Assembly: GCA_002812745.2 (NCBI GenBank)
Contig: NCSJ02000031.1
Coordinates: forward strand, 156,233-220,232
Length of the DNA: 64,000 nucleotides
Source: Scytalidium lignicola
Lineage: Eukaryota; Ascomycota; Leotiomycetes
Direction of reading: 5' to 3'
Below the pieces are notes generated by a model. The model made no database searches. It saw nothing but the letters and a program-made list of their open reading frames with translations, and was not told the origin of the DNA. Shown here in pieces: positions 61,801 to 64,000 of this stretch. The number at the start of each line of letters is the position of its first letter. Within the stretch, counting starts at the first letter, position 1. The translations under genes and the position numbers were made by a program.

Positions 61801-62720
61801 CTATTGAGAATACTATGAAGATGTATTAATTAATCTAATGCCTTTACATATTCCTTATTCATATATTCCTTGTTCCTTCTAGTTCTAAGGAATTAATTTA
61901 AATTGTGCTGTTTAAATTCAAGCAATCTAACAGATCACTTATTTTCTAAGTATCTTAGCCTTAATAAGTAATAATATTATACTTTTCGAAATACTTCACC
62001 ATTTATAAACAGTGTTTAAAAGAAGAATAATTCTCTTTCTCTTCTAATGAATTCTTCTTTATATGAATCTTATAACAAATAAGACTTAATATACTAATAT
62101 AAGCTTTTTACTTATTACTAAGCTTAAATAAGTGTAAACAAACTGTTTACTAAGGCTCCTCTTCAAAACAAATAACAGTATTCAACTTATACTTCCTCTG
62201 GAGACATTTAATTTTAATTTAGTAATGTATTTTTAAGTGTTGTTTACTAACAAGTGATTACCTTAAATTACCCTAAGAAAGGTGAGATTCATATAAAATA
62301 GATATAAGCTCTTCTAAACTGATTATTACAAGGATATAATGTATTAGAGAGTTTATGTCATATCTACTCTTACCTTTTCTAAAAACTTTTGCAAGCTAGT
62401 TTGTATACATGTCTTTAGTCCTAACATTTCTACTTTCTTCATCCAGCTCATTGTCAATATATAAAGAAAATACAAATACTTATACTCTTTCAACTAATGA
62501 TCTAACAACTATTAAATTATAATCGTTTATAATAATACTAAACTACTTATAAATCCATAATTAATAAATAATAGTATAAGCAATACTTTTTTCTTCTAAA
62601 ATCCTACTTACAAAACTTAAAAAGTACTAAGATTAAATACTTAGAAGATTAAACAAGATTAAGAAATACTAATATTAAAATAAATTTACATATTCTCTTT
62701 TAACTTTTTTTTAATTTGAT
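58850..62720. other. AT-rich RIP-mutated DNA, unclassified
   Basis: About 3.9 kb with dense stops. Overlapping open frames at 60476-60691 (-) and 60621-60923 (+) are the longest. The minus one (SKSPEEDILSIISLPDNLIE) looks like the start of a Gag-type protein but is not assignable. The minus strand from about 62.4 to 61.2 kb has protein-like pieces of unknown type. Confidence 0.4.
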
Positions 62721-62729
62721 ATAATCTAT

Positions 62730-63058
62730 TCAAAGTATTAAAAGGTATTAATACTTTTAATATTAAAAAAGTTAAAAAAGTTATTAAATATAAAAAGTAT
62801 TAAAANTTAAAAAGAGGTACTAAGATTAAAAAGGTATTAAGTACTTAAAATAATATTAAAAAGAGTACTAGTATTAAAAGAGTACTTAAAATAATATTAA
62901 AAAGAGTACTAATATTAAAAAGAGTACTAGTATTAAAAGAGTACTTAAAATAGTATTAAAAAGAGTATTAATATTAAAAAAAGTACTAGTATTAAAAAGA
63001 GTATTAGTATTAAAAGAATACTTAAAAAAGGTATTATACTTAGTTTAAAAAAANGTAC
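62730..63058. repeat. AT-rich tandem repeat built on AGTATTAAAAAGAGTACT
   Basis: Roughly fifteen imperfect units of AAAAGAGTACTAGTATTA, period about 18-20 bp, each containing the dyad AGTACT. It is flanked by T/A runs and two Ns. Probably a transposon-internal minisatellite. Confidence 0.75.
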
Positions 63059-63830
63059 TAATATTAAAAAGATCAAGAAAAGTACATTTTTNATTATAAT
63101 AGCATTTAAATATTTTCTCTCTTAAAACATTTAAAATGGTTATATTTCTGATCTTTAAAGACTTATCAACTATAATAAAATCAAGTAAGAGATTACATAA
63201 AAAGGCTTTTAAGAAGAAGAAAACTTTAATCAACAAAGCTTATGAATTTACATAACTTTACAAGGTTAATATATTATTAATAATCTACAACTACAAAACT
63301 AATCTCATTACAACTTATAGTTCTATTGACACAGAATCTTGGCTATCATCTAAAGAACAAATGGTAAGTTACTTATCTTAATAATAATATTTTTTNATAA
63401 CCAAGTATAAGAACAATTATATCTAATGCTAGTAGACTTATGCTTACAAGATTTAAATGCAAAGACAAAAAGGAAGAGGGGGAAGAATAAGAATGAAAAT
63501 CTTACTATTACTTTAAATAGAAATTTTGACGAGCAGTTTCAGTATAATAATTTAGAATAATTGTTTTAAAACATCTTAATTCTCGCTGGTTAGTCTATTA
63601 ATTTTAAAAATGTTAACTCTTAAGCTCTTTTTATGTAATCTTTTAGTCTTAGACTTTCTAATTAAAGGATTTGTTCTCTCTTACTAAAAATTCTGTTGAA
63701 ATTAAATGTAATCCTTTATAATATAATATATATCTTAATATACTTTAAGCTGTTAAAACTCTTAGTCTTACAGCTAGTTAACTACAATAAATTTTAGAGA
63801 TATACAAATACTTTGCTTTCTTCTAGTTGA
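63059..63830. other. AT-rich tail of the RIP-mutated block
   Basis: No recognisable protein. Ns at 63092 and 63396 border A/T runs. Base composition changes abruptly at about 63830. Confidence 0.4.
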
Positions 63831-64000
63831 CTACTAATCGTCGGCTCGGTTAATCGGCCTTTTTCTCTACTCGCATTCCCTCGTAGTCGGTGGAAGCAAG
63901 TGTGATCGCTAAGCGAGTGTGATCGATTCTAATTTTTCTATGGGAAACGCACACAAATTAAATACACCCTACCATCGTTTCTTACAATACAATCATATCC
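63831..64000. other. return of GC-balanced, non-mutated DNA
   Basis: From CTAATCGTCGGCTCGG onward CpG and CpA reappear at normal frequency. GATCG repeats (TGTGATCGCTAAGCGAGTGTGATCG) are visible. The boundary probably marks the end of the repeated DNA. No gene can be called in 170 bases. Confidence 0.5.

Noticed and set aside
20418..63830. Very low GC might mean inserted mitochondrial DNA
   Set aside because: Recognisable gypsy, copia and LINE proteins with LTRs and target duplications, and no mitochondrial gene seen.
1..64000. CRISPR arrays, tRNA or rRNA genes
   Set aside because: No evenly spaced identical repeats with unique spacers and no tRNA-like cloverleaf or rRNA core motif was seen; the genome is fungal.

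Overview
The window is nuclear DNA from a filamentous ascomycete (Pezizomycotina). The genes carry short introns of about 50-65 nt with GTRNGT-like donors and CTAAC/CTRAY branch points, and two encode Zn2Cys6 regulators. A gene-bearing, GC-balanced part (1 to about 20.4 kb) abuts about 43 kb of extremely AT-rich DNA (about 20.4-63.8 kb) made of transposons destroyed by C-to-T/G-to-A transitions, the signature of repeat-induced point mutation (RIP). GC-balanced sequence returns in the last ~170 bases. I cannot name the species.

Left part. A Pif1-family helicase (minus strand) runs off the left edge. From 4.0 to 16.97 kb there is a compact set of enzyme and regulator genes: an Fe(II)/2-oxoglutarate dioxygenase of the phytanoyl-CoA hydroxylase (PhyH) family (3 exons), a Zn2Cys6 regulator convergent to it, a UbiX/Pad1 flavin prenyltransferase and a UbiD/Fdc1 decarboxylase divergent from one 397-bp promoter, a second Zn2Cys6 regulator (6 exons), and a classical short-chain dehydrogenase (5 exons). 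At 18.4-19.4 kb lies the C-terminal part of a berberine-bridge-type FAD oxidase, truncated and carrying two nonsense codons. UbiX makes prenylated FMN for UbiD. The pair beside a Zn2Cys6 gene resembles the Aspergillus niger padA1-sdrA-cdcA locus for decarboxylating sorbic/cinnamic-type acids. Here it is surrounded by a dioxygenase, a dehydrogenase and a dead oxidase, with no PKS/NRPS/terpene core gene, so an aromatic/unsaturated-acid catabolic or tailoring cluster is the best reading. I reconstructed all splice models by eye.

Right part. A pogo/Fot1-type DDE transposase relic (20.1-21.1 kb) is followed by a chain of retroelements: a Ty3/gypsy element (+, about 21.1-26.3 kb), a related truncated one (-, about 26.4-29.7 kb), a chromodomain gypsy element (+, 30814-42949) with 378/379-bp LTRs and ATAAC target duplications, and inside it a Ty1/copia element (-, 35876-41701) with 217-bp LTRs and AAAAT duplications. 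The gypsy element itself sits in or next to a Tad-type LINE (RT at 45.05-45.35 kb). Beyond are a GC-richer palindrome cluster (46.86-47.13 kb), a third fragment of the minus-strand gypsy family (51.6-52.5 kb), unclassified RIP-mutated DNA, and several minisatellites. Single N characters sit beside homopolymers, and one of them breaks the frame of an otherwise intact regulator gene.

No tRNA, rRNA or CRISPR array was found.
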